From contig JAGVEU010000278.1 in assembly GCA_020057985.1 (NCBI GenBank), forward strand, positions 1 through 8,494: a stretch of 8,494 nt of DNA, in the 5' to 3' direction. Below are positions 6,984 to 8,494 of this stretch, piece after piece; position 1 is the stretch's first letter; every line of letters starts with the position of its first letter. Position numbers and translations under genes: made by a program. The stretch is from Calditrichota bacterium. Its GTDB lineage: Bacteria; Electryoneota; RPQS01. The notes beneath the pieces are model-generated. The model made no database searches. It saw only the letters and a list, made by a program, of their open reading frames with translations, and had not been told where the DNA came from.

Positions 6984-7855
6984 TTACCGAGCCGAATTTC
7001 AAGTCCGGCGCTGTGCGAAGGTCCGAGGTCAGGATGCAAATCACCGGCATACAGAAAACTCCAGCGACCAACATCCACTTGAAAACCCAGCGAAGGTCGG
7101 ACGGGTTCCGCGCGCATCCCCACGCGCAAAGTAAACCCCTTTGATACGATTGCCTCAGCGCCAATCCGGACTTCCAGAGGGAAGTGACGCTCCTGAATCA
7201 AATCGGCGGCCAGAAGTCCCTGCTTGGCGATCTGAGCGCTGACGCCGACAACGAGCATCTCCGGAATGCGATCTCTGTAATTCGGCAACTTCGGACGATT
7301 GAGATTGCGCCATACCGCCGCAACGTTAAGACCGCTGATTGGACGAACGCACAAACCAAGCGCACAAGTAACAGCCGTTGCGCTTGGATAGGAGTCTATT
7401 GAGAGTTGTCTCCCGCCTATCTCTACACCCGCCGATAGTCCCGAGCGTACACTTCGCGCGAAGATGACACCACACTCTGTCTCGCGATAGAGCTGCGAAC
7501 CAAAGTTTGAAACCCGAACTCCAATGCGTTGAAGCCGCAGAGGGAATTTGACAGAAATCGTTTCCCGTGAGAGTTCAGGCAGTCCGAACTCCTGTGACCA
7601 ACTGAGACCGACTGATGAAACTCCCTCAGCTGCTAACGCGGGATTACGCAATATGGCCCAGCCATCTCCGCTAACAGCAGTGCCCGCTGCACCCATTGCT
7701 TGTGCTCGCGGTCCGATGATATCCAGCTCAAATGCTGCCTTCACCGAATGAGAAAAAATAGAAATCGCAAGGATGATCGCGCAGGCTATGACACGGCATG
7801 ACTTGACTTTGCCGAGTGTTTTTGCTATACTTACACCATGCACTCCCATCAACAT
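6980..7855 (-). CDS. PorV/PorQ-like (UPF0164-type) outer-membrane beta-barrel protein
   Basis: A 291-residue exported protein, first gene of the minus-strand run. The signal peptide is the hydrophobic run VIACAIILAISIF followed by SHSVKA. The mature protein begins with the family signature GPRAQAMGAAGTAVSGDGWAI leading to RNPALAA, as in PorV/PorQ and related FadL-superfamily barrels (typical form G-R-x-x-x-M-G-G-A ... NPAGLA). The rest is short amphipathic strands with turns, ending EIRLGK. PorV is a shuttle/attachment factor of the type IX secretion system, but many members of this family have no assigned role. The frame stays open to 7927. I chose the ATG at 7855 because AGGAG lies 9 bases upstream; ATG 7849 and GTG 7843 are alternatives, and no start codon follows before the signal peptide. 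Its 5' end overlaps the divergent gene by 18 bases. It overlaps the HHH gene by 4 bases. Confidence 0.78.
   Translation of the reverse strand: MLMGVHGVSIAKTLGKVKSCRVIACAIILAISIFSHSVKAAFELDIIGPRAQAMGAAGTAVSGDGWAILRNPALAAEGVSSVGLSWSQEFGLPELSRETISVKFPLRLQRIGVRVSNFGSQLYRETECGVIFARSVRSGLSAGVEIGGRQLSIDSYPSATAVTCALGLCVRPISGLNVAAVWRNLNRPKLPNYRDRIPEMLVVGVSAQIAKQGLLAADLIQERHFPLEVRIGAEAIVSKGFTLRVGMRAEPVRPSLGFQVDVGRWSFLYAGDLHPDLGPSHSAGLEIRLGK
7803..7831 (+). promoter_or_regulatory. Sigma70-type promoter of the DUF4835 gene
   Basis: TTGACT (7803-7808, 5/6 to consensus), 17-base spacer, TATACT (7826-7831, 5/6 to TATAAT). With the usual 6-7 bases from -10 to start, transcription would begin at about 7838, the A of the ATG. 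There is no Shine-Dalgarno sequence before that ATG, which agrees with a leaderless message. The whole promoter lies inside the signal-peptide-coding part of the opposite PorV-like gene. Confidence 0.65.
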
Positions 7856-8494
7856 CCCATTTATCTCCTGCTCACTCTGGCTCTTGCAGTCGCATTCTCT
7901 GCAACTAACCATCATGCCAGCGCACAACTGTTACAACCAGAATTCAGTATTGATGTTCAGCGATTACCACAGGAAGCTCAGCAAAAACTGGTCGGTTTGG
8001 ATTCCGCTGTGACTCAATACCTGAACAAGCAGAAATGGGCAGGAGACGAATACCAGTACGACTTCCCCGTCAAAATCGCTGTGTTTTTCACCGACTACAG
8101 TCCTGATCCGCAAGAAGACAAGTACAAAGCGAAGCTCATTGTGACAAATAAACTGGATGCAAGACTCGAGGACACTCGCTGGGAGTTTGGCTTGCGGCAA
8201 CCCTACAACTTTCGTTCGGGACAGTACCATCCCTTTACCGCAGTGATTGAATTCTATGTCTGGATTTTACTTGGACTTGAGTACGATAAGTTAGAAAAGC
8301 TGGGTGGGCGCACTTACTATGATAAGGCTAAGCAAGTCTTCCTGCAGAGCACCAGCAGCATTCATTATTTTGGCTGGGACAAGAGAAAGGACTTTCTTGA
8401 TGCACAATTAGATAAGGGAAATGACACTGCGCGCGAACTGAATTTTTTCTACTACAGCGGTATCTTCTATGACTCACGGAAAGAGTATGCAACA
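7838..8494 (+). CDS. DUF4835 family secreted protein (PorD-like), truncated by the window end
   Basis: First 219 residues of a plus-strand gene with no stop before the right edge; family members are about 300 residues, so roughly a quarter is missing. Residues 1-29 are a signal peptide (hydrophobic 9-20, cleavage near HASA before Q30). The mature part fits DUF4835: an early strand FSIDV, a helix ending in the YLNKQKW segment (61-67), the strand VKIAVFFTDYS (78-88), then PFTAVIEFYVWILLGLEYD (132-150) matching the family's hallmark helix 'afYaYiiLGlDyD', then YYDKAKQVF and later YYSGIFYDS. In Bacteroidota, DUF4835 members include PorD, linked to type IX secretion, and the gene often lies between coaBC and recN; what follows here is outside the window. 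The ATG at 7838 is the only start in frame after a TGA at 7799. Assignment is from recalled family pattern. Confidence 0.82.
   Translation, partial: MHSHQHPIYLLLTLALAVAFSATNHHASAQLLQPEFSIDVQRLPQEAQQKLVGLDSAVTQYLNKQKWAGDEYQYDFPVKIAVFFTDYSPDPQEDKYKAKLIVTNKLDARLEDTRWEFGLRQPYNFRSGQYHPFTAVIEFYVWILLGLEYDKLEKLGGRTYYDKAKQVFLQSTSSIHYFGWDKRKDFLDAQLDKGNDTARELNFFYYSGIFYDSRKEYAT
7865..7869 (-). promoter_or_regulatory. Ribosome binding site deciding the start of the PorV-like gene
   Basis: AGGAG on the minus strand with a 9-base spacer to the ATG at 7855-7853. It is the only Shine-Dalgarno-like sequence before the possible starts, so it favours 7855. Caution: the same bases encode leucines of the opposite gene's signal peptide, so the match may be chance. 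Confidence 0.45.

Noticed and set aside
7964..8230. Minus-strand open frame of 88 residues at the right edge
   Set aside because: It is a shadow of the plus-strand DUF4835 gene, which has the clear signal peptide, promoter and family pattern.
1..8494. CRISPR array, tRNA, rRNA, transposase or defence genes
   Set aside because: No regularly spaced direct repeats, cloverleaf sequences, DDE/HUH motifs or defence-family signatures were found by reading both strands.

Overview
The window looks like chromosomal DNA from a diderm bacterium, most likely an uncultured, non-model lineage related to Bacteroidota (FCB group in the wide sense). The reasons are a DUF4835 (PorD-like) gene, a PorV/PorQ-like outer-membrane barrel, and a large secreted protein with a ComEA-like helix-hairpin-helix domain, all next to housekeeping wall genes. 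The lineage is inferred; there is no rRNA or tRNA in the window to settle it.

Layout. Positions 1-881 contain no convincing gene. This stretch holds a 104-base imperfect palindrome at the left edge, a terminator-like hairpin reading rightward (137-156), about 470 bases with nothing recognisable, a near-consensus sigma70-type promoter (624-652), and a 156-base inverted-repeat element (685-840) built from two hairpins. All three hairpins centre on the same 8-base core, GGTCTTCC, although their stems differ. From 882 to 7855 six genes lie on the minus strand in an apparent single operon, in transcription order: PorV/PorQ-like barrel protein, HHH-domain secreted/barrel-like protein (4-base ATGA overlap), family 2 glycosyltransferase (6-base gap), N-acetylmuramoyl-L-alanine amidase (22-base gap), glutamate racemase MurI (21-base gap) and transcription terminator Rho (68-base gap). 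From 7838 to the right edge a divergent plus-strand gene encodes a secreted DUF4835 protein, cut off by the window end.

How they fit together. Racemase and amidase make and remodel peptidoglycan. The glycosyltransferase probably builds a surface polysaccharide. The first two operon genes and the divergent gene encode exported proteins, at least one probably in the outer membrane. The cluster is therefore largely a cell-envelope locus, with rho as a passenger or general housekeeping gene at its end.

The points most worth a second look are: (i) the family of hairpins with a conserved loop and covarying stems, and the strong promoter that fires straight into one of them with no ORF behind it (a candidate structured RNA); (ii) the promoter of the DUF4835 gene, which is placed so that its transcript would start at the ATG (leaderless); (iii) the coupled pair of PorV-like and HHH-barrel proteins, whose function is unknown. 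No CRISPR array, transposase, tRNA, rRNA or recognisable defence system was seen.
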